Of a stretch of DNA of 64,000 bases, positions 9,373 to 18,814 are shown one piece after another. Position numbers and translations under genes: made by a program. The first letter of the stretch is position 1, and each line of letters opens with the position of its first letter. The notes beneath the pieces are model-generated. The model saw only the letters and a program-made list of their open reading frames with translations, searched no databases and was not told the origin of the DNA. The DNA is from Formosa agariphila KMM 3901 (GTDB taxonomy: Bacteria; Bacteroidota; Bacteroidia; Flavobacteriales; Flavobacteriaceae), in contig NZ_HG315671.1 of assembly GCF_000723205.1 (NCBI RefSeq), forward strand, positions 1,089,351 through 1,153,350, written 5' to 3'.

Positions 9373-10619
9373 TAAAGAATAGAATGAAAACATATAAACT
9401 AGTATTTGGTATAATGCTAAGCTGTCTAGCTATTAATAACGTAAATGGACAAACAAAAACAGATGTAAATCAATTTTTTACATCACAGAATGGGCAATTA
9501 CATGTTCCAAAAGACATAAAGATTAATCAAATTCAGGTTGTAGGTACTCATAATAGCTATGCTAAGAAACGGGACTCTGTAATTATGAATTTCTTAGACC
9601 CAATGTTTACTAAAATGATGTCTGGCATGACGGCTAATATGTCTGTGAAAGAAGAGGCTAAGTGGAAAGAGTTTCATCCAAATACAATGAGTTTTAAAGA
9701 AATGATATCGTATAGTTTTCCCGATTTCCCAGCTCAATTAGATGCAGGAATGAGGTCTTTAGCTATCGATATAGTATATGATCCAGAAGGAGGGCGTTTT
9801 AATAAACCTGCTATTTACGATGTTTTAAAAGCCAAAGGAATTACTAATTACATGCCTTTTGATACAACAGGTCTGAATAATCCAGGCTTTAAAGTTATGC
9901 ATATTCCTGATATCGATTTTTTATCACATTATAATACTTTAGAAGCAGCATTAATCGATTTAAAAGAATGGTCTAACCAAAATCCAGAACATGCTCCTAT
10001 ATTTATTATGATGGAAGCTAAGGATAAAGCATTTCCTATGTTTCCTAATTCAGCTAAGGTTGAGCCTTTTACTTCAGAAATTTATGATGAATTAGATTCC
10101 AAATTACTTGAGGTTTTAGGACGTGATAAAATAATTACACCAAACGATGTGCGTGGGGATTACAGTACATTAAATGAAGCCGTTTTAGCTAAAAACTGGC
10201 CAACTTTAAAGTCTGCATTAGGTAAATTTATGTTTTTGCTATTACCTGGAGGAGCGGGTTTATCTAGTGAGAATGCCTATATTAAAAACAATCCTAGCTT
10301 AAAAGATCGCGCGATGTTTGTTAAAGCAGATCAAGGTCTTCCACATTCAGGATTCCTTTTATTAGATAATGCGCTAATAAGACAGGAAGATATTAAAGAA
10401 GCAGTAAAGAAAGGGTATATGGTACGTACTAGGGCAGATATTGAAACTTATGAAGCTAAAGTAAATGATTTGTCACGTGCAAATGCAGCTTTTTCAAGTG
10501 GTGCACAAGTAATTTCCACAGATTATTATGAAGAAACTAATAATTACGGTACCTCATACAGGGTGCAAATACCTAACAATAAAACCTTACAATTAAACCC
10601 TATTAATGGAAGGGAGTAA
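9369..10619 (+). CDS. PI-PLC-like phosphodiesterase, secreted (paralog 2)
   Basis: A close paralog of the preceding gene, co-linear over its whole length. It carries GTHNSY (H61 from this start), the acidic pair in AIDIVYD (the Glu seen in paralog 1 is Ala here) and H178 in VMHIPDIDF. The start at 9369 overlaps the previous stop as ATGA, suggesting translational coupling; an ATG at 9384 (MKTYKLVFGIMLSC) would give an equally good signal peptide and cannot be excluded. After the signal peptide there is no lipobox, so this copy is probably periplasmic or secreted, whereas paralog 1 is lipid-anchored. A terminator follows. Confidence 0.83.
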   Translation: MIKNRMKTYKLVFGIMLSCLAINNVNGQTKTDVNQFFTSQNGQLHVPKDIKINQIQVVGTHNSYAKKRDSVIMNFLDPMFTKMMSGMTANMSVKEEAKWKEFHPNTMSFKEMISYSFPDFPAQLDAGMRSLAIDIVYDPEGGRFNKPAIYDVLKAKGITNYMPFDTTGLNNPGFKVMHIPDIDFLSHYNTLEAALIDLKEWSNQNPEHAPIFIMMEAKDKAFPMFPNSAKVEPFTSEIYDELDSKLLEVLGRDKIITPNDVRGDYSTLNEAVLAKNWPTLKSALGKFMFLLLPGGAGLSSENAYIKNNPSLKDRAMFVKADQGLPHSGFLLLDNALIRQEDIKEAVKKGYMVRTRADIETYEAKVNDLSRANAAFSSGAQVISTDYYEETNNYGTSYRVQIPNNKTLQLNPINGRE

Positions 10620-10667
10620 AGTCATTTTTGAAAATTGAAAAACGTTTAATTTTTAATGTGTTTGTTG

Positions 10668-10702
10668 AAAAGAGTTCATAAATTATGTGGACTCTTTTTT
10701 TA
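10668..10702 (+). terminator. Terminator of the TonB receptor/PI-PLC operon
   Basis: An 11-bp stem (10668-10678 with 10688-10698, one G-U pair) is followed by a T run, about 50 bases after the paralog 2 stop. Confidence 0.75.
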
Positions 10703-10750
10703 TTTAAAACTTGTCCCGTCCTGAAATAGAGAAACACTAATATTTTTTCG

Positions 10751-11049
10751 TCACAATCTATTTCATTGAAACGAAAAAATATTACCTAACTTTAATTTAG
10801 GTTATTGTTTCATAGTGCTTTACAAAAAAAAAGGAATAGCTAAGAAGTACTAAACCCGCCTTCTAAATTAATTTGGTTCAATTAATAATGAAAGTATAGA
10901 GGAACTAATGAATGTCAATAAAAATATAGGCCTTATTTTTTGTTTTTCACAACGCTTGCTTTCAGTCAGGAGAAAGAAGATGTTTTTTTTAATTTAGATA
11001 AAGATAATTCTGAATATGCAATTTCCCACCTTATGTATGGAAAAGAAAT
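10751..11049 (+). repeat. Right copy of the ~300-base direct repeat
   Basis: Matches 3556-3852 in the same orientation, including the upstream segment with TTAATTTGGTTCAATTAATA and the start of the decayed small gene. Both copies sit just after an operon terminator. Confidence 0.85.
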
Positions 11050-11336
11050 TGGCCATATAAATCTGTCCGACAGAAAACAATATGAATATCACCAAAAAAA
11101 AGAAAAGAAGCAATAACTAATGGGACTTATTATTTCAATCCTGATAGCGGAAGAGATAATCTAAATATAGATGTATTTGCCCTACCTTTTAAAGTCATTT
11201 CAAAAAAAGAAATAGTATTAAATGATTATGAGATAAGTCGTAATTTAAGTTATTTCTTTAATGCTATGTGTTCAAATAAAATGAATGCTTTCCAAAAACA
11301 AAGGACGGTGGCTGAGCATTGTCATTTCTGTTTATT
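10908..11336 (+). pseudogene. Remnant of a small secreted-protein gene, copy 2
   Basis: The ATG at 10908 starts the same signal peptide as copy 1, but one T is missing from the run near 10935, which shifts the frame within the signal sequence. The correct frame resumes and encodes FNLDKDNSEYAISHLMYGKE and more, then meets an in-frame stop near 11117. A later segment still looks coding (DVFALPFKVI; then NLSYFFNAMCSNKMNAF around 11240-11300). Its family is not recognised. It is the longest surviving copy and shows that the ancestral protein was secreted and roughly 130 residues or more. Confidence 0.6.
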
Positions 11337-11709
11337 ACTCGTGCAAATTTAAATATTTTGTTTTTATTGTAAATCCTATTATTCTATAAGTTTAAAATTT
11401 AGAGAACTCTTAAAACACATAGTGCTTTGGCGTTAACCCAAAACGCTATCTTTTTTTATGAAATCTAGGTATTCATTAGTTTAAAGTCTTGCCCAATTAA
11501 TTATTTTACTACAGTAACTTCTAATTCTACTTTTAAGGTTAGAAAGAAGCTTTTTAAAATAGTATTTTATACTTTACATAGGTTTCATTAATTTACTTAA
11601 CTATTTATAAATGCTGAAGCAGTAATCCTTAATAGATAGATAATACATGAAGTACGAATAGTGCGTCGACTAATTGTAATTTTATTAGTTAATTTTTCAA
11701 GTAAAACGG
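11337..11709. other. Gap without a recognisable gene
   Basis: AT-rich, stop-rich sequence between the pseudogene and the GDPD-like gene. The only structure seen is a weak hairpin with GCGTT (11430-11434), AACGC (11442-11446) and seven Ts (11451-11457), possibly a terminator. No exact -7 box was found directly before 11716. Confidence 0.4.
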
Positions 11710-11715
11710 TTGTTC

Positions 11716-14298
11716 ATGTCTTTATCTCGTCCTTTATTTTACATTTTTATTTTTCTATCCTGCTCTGGCTTTGCTCAAGCAACTTATAAGATTCATTCTC
11801 ACAATGATTACAGTCAGATTTTACCCTTTTGGAAAGCTTATAATAGTGGTTTAGAATCTATAGAAGTGGATGTATTTTTAAAAAACGACACTTTATACGC
11901 TACGCACGAAGCCCATGAAATTAAGTCACAAAACACCTTAGAATCTTTATACTTAGCACCTTTAAGTAAAGTTTATAAAACCCACTTAGGAGCCGAACAG
12001 CAGATCCAACTTTTAATCGATATAAAATCAGAAGCATATACCACACTTGATGCTATTGAGACGGTATTAAAAACATATCCTGAGCTTACAAATAACCCAA
12101 AACTGAGTTTTGTTATTTCGGGACATAGGCCAGAATTAAAAGATTACAATAACTATCCTGATTATATCCTATTCGACTACCAAAGCTTAAAGCCAATTCC
12201 TAAAAAAGCGCTGAATAAAATTGCATTAATAAGTCTTAGCTACGCAAATTTCTCGTCTTGGAAAGGTCAGGATTCTATTCCGAAAACAGATTTTAACACC
12301 TTAAAACGTGTTGTAAACCAAGCACACGCAAACAATAAACCATTTCGTTTTTGGGGTGCTCCAGACACACCGTTAGCCTGGAATACTTTTTATAGAATGG
12401 GCGTAGATTTTATAAACACAGATCAGCCGCTAGAATGCGCTAACTATTTTAATACCCTAAATGCGACCACAAAGGCTATAGAAATTGCTTTTATTTCGGA
12501 TATACACTTTCAAGATATTTATGGTGAATTTTCGGATAACGATTATAAAGGAATATACAATGACAAGACCAATAGGCACACGCTTTTAAGAACAATGGAT
12601 GCGCAATTGCATTCTACAAGAATCTTTAACGAGAATTATTTTGCACTATTTGCTGCCTTAGACGATATGGTAAACAAAGGTATAAAGTATGTCGCTTTAC
12701 CGGGGGATTATACAGACGACGGCCAAGCCATTCATTTAAAAGGTTTGCAACACATTCTCCAGTCTTACGAAACAACCTATGGTATGCAATTTTTTATAAC
12801 CACCGGTAATCACGATCCTGTTGGACCTCTTGCTCAAGATTCTGGAAAATCTGATTTTATGGGAACAAACGGACAGGCTCAAGCTATTTATAGTTATAAG
12901 CCATTAAAAACCGACCTCCCTGTCATTCTTTCTAAAGACATTAAAAAATTAGGATACACAGGCGTTCTTAATCATTTACAATCTTTTGGTTTTTTCCCTC
13001 AAGAAAACCATCTGTATTGGGCTACTCCCTTTTCTAACTATACACCCGAGACTTACACTTATAAAACAGCTTTACAGCAAAGCACATTAGATAATAGGAT
13101 GTATAATATGGCGCCAGGATACACCATTCCCGACGCTAGCTATGTTGTAGAACCAACACCAAACGTATGGTTACTCGCTTTAGATGCCAATGTATATTTA
13201 CCAAAAGATTCTATTGCTGGCAATGCTTTAGACCCGAAAAATTACAGCGGCGCTAGTATAGGATATAACAATGTAATTACTCATAAAACACACCTTATAC
13301 AATGGGTGAAAACGGTTGCCTCGGAAGCCAAGCGATTAAACAAAACACTTATTGCTTTTAGCCATTACCCAATGATTGATTTTAACGATGATGCATCAAA
13401 TGAATTAGAATCCTTTTTCGAAGGTAAAAAATGGCAATTAGAACGTGTACCTCAGGAAGCGGTCTCTAAAATATTTTTTGATGCCGGAATAAAAATCCAT
13501 GTAGCAGGACATATGCACATTAACGACACTGGCGTGAGAACCTTTGAAAACGAAAAGTCTTTAATTAATATACAAACACCATCTATTGCCGCATATATTC
13601 CAGGTTATAAAATATTAAAAATAAAAGCAAATAATGAGATTGAAGTGAGGACAGAACAAGTTAACCATGTTCCTAATTTTGATGATTTATTTCCACTTTA
13701 CGAAAAGGAATATAAGCATTTAACTTCGCAAGGAACCCCTTTATGGAATCATGAAATTTTAAACAGTACGTCGTATCATGATTTTACCATGTTTCATTTA
13801 AAAGAACTAGTACGCTTAAGGTTTCTAAAAGAATGGGCTCCGGGTTTTAAGGATTTTATGTTAAATATCACCGCTAAAGATTTACTTCTGCTACCTTATT
13901 TAGATACTAACATCTCAATTGAAACCTTATGCCTAAACAAAACCGAATATAAGTTAGATTGGGAAATGGCCGAAAACAAAGCTGTATTGGCTTTACAAAC
14001 CTCCGATTTAACAGTAGAAGATTTTAAAGACTGGACTGGCTTTGATATGATTTTTGATTTTTACCGGATTCGGAATGCCGATGTTTTAGCAATTAACGAT
14101 ATTGGAGACAAACAAATAGCCATTTATAAATGGCTATTTGATACTTATAAGTTGACGTTATCTGAGAATAAAAACGACGATATCAGACAGAAATTATTAA
14201 CCTTTTCTTCAATCTTTTTAAAATTCTTAAACGGTGCCCCTGCTAATCATTTTGTTATAGATTATAATACAGGAGCTTTAAAAGCTATAGAAAACTAG
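11716..14298 (+). CDS. Secreted GDPD-like / metallophosphoesterase fusion
   Basis: The ATG at 11716 is preferred to an in-frame TTG two codons earlier; it yields 860 residues with a signal peptide ending near SGFAQA. Residues about 25-240 resemble the PI-PLC/glycerophosphodiester phosphodiesterase superfamily, with HSHNDY at the start of the barrel, IEVDVF, THEAH, LLIDIK and a late WGAPDTPLAW. Residues about 255-620 are a calcineurin-type metallophosphoesterase with a complete ligand set: D262 and H264 (SDIH), D331 (PGDY), N365 and H366 (GNHD), H550 (SHYP), H599 and H601 (GHMH). The C-terminal ~230 residues are unassigned. One protein could thus cut a phosphodiester and then remove the phosphate. 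Its neighbour 14302-15363 converges on it with only 3 bases between the stops. Confidence 0.85.
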   Translation: MSLSRPLFYIFIFLSCSGFAQATYKIHSHNDYSQILPFWKAYNSGLESIEVDVFLKNDTLYATHEAHEIKSQNTLESLYLAPLSKVYKTHLGAEQQIQLLIDIKSEAYTTLDAIETVLKTYPELTNNPKLSFVISGHRPELKDYNNYPDYILFDYQSLKPIPKKALNKIALISLSYANFSSWKGQDSIPKTDFNTLKRVVNQAHANNKPFRFWGAPDTPLAWNTFYRMGVDFINTDQPLECANYFNTLNATTKAIEIAFISDIHFQDIYGEFSDNDYKGIYNDKTNRHTLLRTMDAQLHSTRIFNENYFALFAALDDMVNKGIKYVALPGDYTDDGQAIHLKGLQHILQSYETTYGMQFFITTGNHDPVGPLAQDSGKSDFMGTNGQAQAIYSYKPLKTDLPVILSKDIKKLGYTGVLNHLQSFGFFPQENHLYWATPFSNYTPETYTYKTALQQSTLDNRMYNMAPGYTIPDASYVVEPTPNVWLLALDANVYLPKDSIAGNALDPKNYSGASIGYNNVITHKTHLIQWVKTVASEAKRLNKTLIAFSHYPMIDFNDDASNELESFFEGKKWQLERVPQEAVSKIFFDAGIKIHVAGHMHINDTGVRTFENEKSLINIQTPSIAAYIPGYKILKIKANNEIEVRTEQVNHVPNFDDLFPLYEKEYKHLTSQGTPLWNHEILNSTSYHDFTMFHLKELVRLRFLKEWAPGFKDFMLNITAKDLLLLPYLDTNISIETLCLNKTEYKLDWEMAENKAVLALQTSDLTVEDFKDWTGFDMIFDFYRIRNADVLAINDIGDKQIAIYKWLFDTYKLTLSENKNDDIRQKLLTFSSIFLKFLNGAPANHFVIDYNTGALKAIEN

Positions 14299-14301
14299 TA
14301 C

Positions 14302-15363
14302 TTACTTTTTTGTAACCGGATTCTTTCTAACATATGTCCCGTTTTCAAATGAAATATGATAATCGCTTTTAAATAATGTACTAGGCAAATAATAATCTGT
14401 AGTGATAATTTGTGCACCAGAATCCTTTGCCATATTAAAATGAGAATAGTCGTTAGATCGTGCTTCTTTGGTACCTGCATCTGCACGTGTTCTTATTATA
14501 TATCCTTTAGATACTAAATCTTTTATGGATTTATCTTCTGGGTTATTTCTAAATAAAGTTGCCGCTTCAGGCGTTCCTGGATTGGCATTGGCAAACATGG
14601 CACGATTATTAAGCGATGGATGCCCTTTAATATATAAATCACGTTTTCTACCAGAATCATCTAAAATAAATAAGAACTTCCCTCTAGCGTCTTTTAATGT
14701 TGGCCAGTTATTATTTAATACTGCCTGCTCTAGAGTTTCATATTTACCTTTAACCTTATCCGGAGTTATTAATTTATCACTTCCTAAACCGCTTTTTAGT
14801 GCATTATCGAGTTCTGCAAAAAGTGATGTTGTAAATTCTTCTGGCTGTGTGCCAAACATATTTGCTTTTCCGTCTTTAGCTTCTAATGTTACAAAAATAG
14901 GTTCGTGATTAGGATGCGCCTCAGACCATAATTTTATATCCTTTAAGCAAGCATCTAGAGTATAATAGTGCGTTCTAAAATCGATATCTATAACATGTAA
15001 AATTTTAAATCCCGGTTTCTGCATGACCTTATTAGGATCGAATGCCTCATCTGGTTGCGCTAGAGATAATCCTTTTGGATTTGCATACGTCCCTCCTTTA
15101 GAATCGGCATAAACATCTATTTCAAGATTTCGTAATCCCATATCTAACTGCTCTAATATAGGTATATGTGTATACTGTAAAGATTGTATACTATTAGTGG
15201 TATCCTTTTTTTCTAAAAAACGATATAGTTTAGGTTCTATTTCTTTTTTATAACTGTTATGAGACCCAATAACTTGAAGCTGATTAATGCGTAAAGCATC
15301 GTGTTGAGATCTCACTTTTAAACATAGAATACACAATAAACATAATGACAAATAATATTTCAT
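14302..15363 (-). CDS. PI-PLC-like phosphodiesterase, secreted (paralog 3)
   Basis: The third and shortest PI-PLC-like enzyme (353 residues), with a signal peptide ending near KVRSQ. It keeps GSHNSY (H35), LEIDVY (E81, D83), H123 in ILHVIDIDFR, VTLEAKD and GAQIITTDYY. Compared with paralogs 1 and 2 it lacks part of the region between the first histidine and the acidic pair. It lies on the opposite strand, facing the GDPD/metallophosphoesterase gene, and has its own upstream region, so it is probably a separate transcript. As with the others, only the phosphodiesterase fold is secure; the substrate is open. Confidence 0.83.
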   Translation of the reverse strand: MKYYLSLCLLCILCLKVRSQHDALRINQLQVIGSHNSYKKEIEPKLYRFLEKKDTTNSIQSLQYTHIPILEQLDMGLRNLEIDVYADSKGGTYANPKGLSLAQPDEAFDPNKVMQKPGFKILHVIDIDFRTHYYTLDACLKDIKLWSEAHPNHEPIFVTLEAKDGKANMFGTQPEEFTTSLFAELDNALKSGLGSDKLITPDKVKGKYETLEQAVLNNNWPTLKDARGKFLFILDDSGRKRDLYIKGHPSLNNRAMFANANPGTPEAATLFRNNPEDKSIKDLVSKGYIIRTRADAGTKEARSNDYSHFNMAKDSGAQIITTDYYLPSTLFKSDYHISFENGTYVRKNPVTKK

Positions 15364-15563
15364 AACTAAAAAAAATTAGTGGCCAAAATTACCTCTAATC
15401 CATTAAGTTCATGTTAGTAAATTAAGAACAAAATGTAAAAACTTAACACGTTTAAGTGCACTATACAAAACCATTAAACCACTAAATAACAACGTATTAA
15501 TATTAATCATCATGATTTACACCACACTGTTTATTTAACAGTTGCATAACTATTAGCTAAAAT

Positions 15564-15590
15564 TTGGGAGCTTAAGATTTCATTAATTTG
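15564..15590 (+). promoter_or_regulatory. Candidate promoter of the first SusC/SusD pair
   Basis: A TTG (15564-15566) lies 16 bases before TTAATTTG (15583-15590), a one-mismatch version of the Bacteroidota -7 box. Transcription from here would give a leader of ~165 bases. Inside that leader an imperfect hairpin, CCATAGTTG (15702-15710) with CAACTACGG (15718-15726), stands ~40 bases before the SusC start. The rest of the 400-base gap shows no gene. Confidence 0.4.
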
Positions 15591-15763
15591 CGACACGATT
15601 AAAACTTATAAAGTTTTGTTAACGACCTCCAATTAACCTCTAAAACCTTTACTCCCTTAATGAATTAAAAACACGTATAAATTTTCCTCAAAATAAAAAA
15701 ACCATAGTTGCTACGAACAACTACGGCCTATTAATTAAGCATTGTAATACCAATAACTTAAAT

Positions 15764-18700
15764 ATGTATAATAAAAATAATTTATTTCTATTAAAAAATA
15801 TAACTTTTTTAATATTATTCTTGCTTGTATACCAAACGGGTTACACAAGTACTGCCACAGCTTCAATAAACAAAACGTCTAATAAAGCGATTCAAAAAAC
15901 GATACAAGGTAAAATTGTAGACGAAACTGGCGTTCCCTTATTAGGCGCTTCTATTTTAATAAAAGATACAACCATAGGTGCTTCTGCCAACTTTGACGGT
16001 GAATTTTCTATCGAAGCCAGCTACGGACAAACGTTACAAATTTCATTTATAGGTTACGAAACCCAGGAAGTTGTAATAGATGCCGACTACCTAAACATTA
16101 CCTTACAACCTTCTAGCGCTGTGCTAAGTGAGGTTTTAATTGTAGGATATGGTCAGCAAAAAAAGAAAGATCTTACAGGTGCCGTAACTCAATTATCGTC
16201 TAACGAATTTAAGGAAGGTGTAAATATTTCTGCAGATAATTTATTACAAGGTAAAGTTGCAGGTGTACGTGTAATTCCTTCTAACGGAGAACCAGGTTCT
16301 GGTGTAGACGTTTCTATTCGTGGTGTAGGTTCTATTAGAAGCGGTAGCACACCTTTATTTGTAGTAGATGGTGTTCCTTTAAGTAATACAAATGTAAGTG
16401 CGCCTAGTCCTAATTTTGGACTTGGAAATTCTAGCGCAAAGAATCCACTAAACTTCCTTAACACTAGTGATATTGCTTCTATTACAGTGTTAAAAGATGC
16501 ATCTGCTGCCGCGATATACGGAGCAAGAGGTTCTAACGGTGTTGTTATTATTACCACAAAACAAGGAAAAACAGGCAAAGCAGCTATTACGATTGATTCT
16601 TATTTAAGTGTTTCCAATGTAATTAAAAAGATTGACGTCCTAGAAGCAGACGACTACAGAAATGCTATAAACGACGACGCTTACGATCATGGTGGCAACA
16701 CAGATTGGCAAGACGAATTACTTCGTAGCGGTATCACTCAGAATAACAATTTCTCCTTTTCCTCTAAAACAGAAAGCGGAAATTATTACACCTCTTTATC
16801 GTTAATGGATCAGGAAGGGATTGTACATAATAGTGGTTTCGACAGAGTAACGGCGCGTTTAAATGCTGAAGAATCTTTCTTTGATAACAAACGATTAAAG
16901 GTAAAGGTAAATTTAACTGCCAGCCAGATTAATGAAACGGGAGTTCCTAATGGTGCTGATGCAGGTTCTGATGGACAGTTAATTATCCATGCTTTAATGG
17001 CCAACCCAACACAACCTGTATTTGATGAAGATGGCGAATACACCAACTTTAATTTAAATCAGAACTACAACCCGATGTATTTATTAGACATTTACGAGGA
17101 TCACACCAATACAGTACGAATTCTTGGAAATGCTGAAGCATCGTTTAGAATAATTGATGGATTAGACTATAAATTTAATTATGGTGTAGACCGTTCGGTA
17201 TCAGAACGTAATTCTACTATTTACCCAAATGCTACAGATAGAACGCCAGAAGGTGCTTATGTTCAAACAAATTTAGAGTCTCAGAGTACTTTAATGGAGC
17301 ACTATTTAACGTATCGTTTTGGATTTAATAGAAACAACTTTGAAGTTTTAGGAGGATTTTCATATCAGAAATTCGATTTCTCTGGAACAACATTTTCTGT
17401 TACAGGAATAGATCCTAAAGGCACAGGTGTTAAACCAGAATACGATCCTGGATATTCTGGGCAACAGAATGGCCTAAGTGGATACGCTCAAGAAAACGAA
17501 TTACAATCTTATTTTAGTAGGGTAAATTACAATTTCGATGACAGATATTTAATTACTGCATCGGTAAGAGCAGATGGTTCGACCCGTTTTGGTGAGAATA
17601 ACAAATATGGATATTTCCCTTCATTTGCATTAGGTTGGAATTTAGACAACGAACAGTTTTTAATGGATTCTGATGTGATTAACCAATTAAAACTAAGACT
17701 TAGCTGGGGACAAACAGGAAACCAAGAAGTACAAAACAAAATCACTCAGGCTAGTTATTCGCAATCGGCTGCAGGTGGGTATTACTTATATAACGATCCG
17801 ACCTTAACAAATGGAATTGTAGTAAACAGAACTGCCAATCCAGATTTACAATGGGAAGTGGTATCACAATTAAATATTGGTGCGGATTTTAGTTTATGGA
17901 ATAACAAATTATACGGTTCTGCAGATTATTACACAAAAACAACAACCAATGCCATTCTAAACATTCCTGCCGAACCATTAAGCCCAACAACAACAGTGTG
18001 GCAAAACATAAGTGGAGAAATTGTAAATAAAGGTTTTGAATTAAGTTTAGGGTCGCAAATTGTAAGTACAGACGACTTCTCATGGTCTCTAGATGTAAAC
18101 GGAGCAACGTTAGATAATGAGGTAGTAGACTTACCGGTTTCAGAATTATATTCAGGTAGTGTTGCAGGGCCAGGTTTATCTGGAGTAGTTGCAAACATTT
18201 ATAAAAGTGGTTACGAAGCAGGATCGTTTTATATGTTAAAACACTTAGGTTTCGATGCGAATGGCGCAGACATTTTTGAAGATTTTAACAACGATGGCGC
18301 TATAAATAGTGACGACCGTCAGATTTTTGAAGGTGCTCTACCTAATTTCACATACGGGATAAACACCAACTTAAGTTATAAACGTTGGGATTTAAGTCTT
18401 TCTTTAATTGGACAAAGTGGTGGTTTACTAGTTAACAATACCAATTTAGCGTTAAACATTAACAATATTGTTTCTGATAGAAATGTCCTTTCAGAATTCT
18501 ATAATGCTGGAGCTAGTTATTCTAACACACCTCAACTTTCGACATTATATTTAGAAAAATCAGATTTCCTACGTTTAAACAACGCAAGAATAGGATACTC
18601 CTTAGATACAGATTGTCTTAATTTAGAATGGCTACAAGGTTTAAACCTATATCTAAGTGCTCAGAATTTATTTACAATCACTAACTATTCTGGTTACGAC

Positions 18701-18811
18701 CCGTTAATTAATAGTCCGCGAAATTCTGGAGGAAACCAATCTATAGGAATAGATTACACGACTTACCCATCATCTAAAACGTATATGCTAGGTGCAACAC
18801 TAAAATTATAA
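15764..18811 (+). CDS. susC: SusC/RagA-type TonB-dependent transporter 1
   Basis: A 1015-residue outer-membrane transporter. A signal-anchor-like N-terminus precedes a carboxypeptidase-like domain (about 45-125, with GKIVDETGVPLLGASI and FDGEFSI). The SusC signature follows at the plug entrance (VLIVGYGQQKKKDLTGAV), with the plug (GSIRSGSTPLFVVDGVP; ARGSNGVVIITTKQGK) and the long barrel, which ends in GATLKL. It works with the SusD lipoprotein encoded 3 bases downstream to import oligosaccharides. The downstream uronate genes suggest uronate-containing glycans, but a dead insertion element lies between, so the link to the PI-PLC side cannot be ruled out. Confidence 0.95.
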   Translation: MYNKNNLFLLKNITFLILFLLVYQTGYTSTATASINKTSNKAIQKTIQGKIVDETGVPLLGASILIKDTTIGASANFDGEFSIEASYGQTLQISFIGYETQEVVIDADYLNITLQPSSAVLSEVLIVGYGQQKKKDLTGAVTQLSSNEFKEGVNISADNLLQGKVAGVRVIPSNGEPGSGVDVSIRGVGSIRSGSTPLFVVDGVPLSNTNVSAPSPNFGLGNSSAKNPLNFLNTSDIASITVLKDASAAAIYGARGSNGVVIITTKQGKTGKAAITIDSYLSVSNVIKKIDVLEADDYRNAINDDAYDHGGNTDWQDELLRSGITQNNNFSFSSKTESGNYYTSLSLMDQEGIVHNSGFDRVTARLNAEESFFDNKRLKVKVNLTASQINETGVPNGADAGSDGQLIIHALMANPTQPVFDEDGEYTNFNLNQNYNPMYLLDIYEDHTNTVRILGNAEASFRIIDGLDYKFNYGVDRSVSERNSTIYPNATDRTPEGAYVQTNLESQSTLMEHYLTYRFGFNRNNFEVLGGFSYQKFDFSGTTFSVTGIDPKGTGVKPEYDPGYSGQQNGLSGYAQENELQSYFSRVNYNFDDRYLITASVRADGSTRFGENNKYGYFPSFALGWNLDNEQFLMDSDVINQLKLRLSWGQTGNQEVQNKITQASYSQSAAGGYYLYNDPTLTNGIVVNRTANPDLQWEVVSQLNIGADFSLWNNKLYGSADYYTKTTTNAILNIPAEPLSPTTTVWQNISGEIVNKGFELSLGSQIVSTDDFSWSLDVNGATLDNEVVDLPVSELYSGSVAGPGLSGVVANIYKSGYEAGSFYMLKHLGFDANGADIFEDFNNDGAINSDDRQIFEGALPNFTYGINTNLSYKRWDLSLSLIGQSGGLLVNNTNLALNINNIVSDRNVLSEFYNAGASYSNTPQLSTLYLEKSDFLRLNNARIGYSLDTDCLNLEWLQGLNLYLSAQNLFTITNYSGYDPLINSPRNSGGNQSIGIDYTTYPSSKTYMLGATLKL

Positions 18812-18814
18812 TTT

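Noticed and set aside
14468-14908. Plus-strand open frame of 146 codons
   Set aside because: It lies wholly antisense within PI-PLC paralog 3, whose motifs are intact; the translation has no recognisable features.
16189-16578. Minus-strand open frame of 129 codons
   Set aside because: Antisense to the plug of SusC 1 and without a plausible protein sequence.
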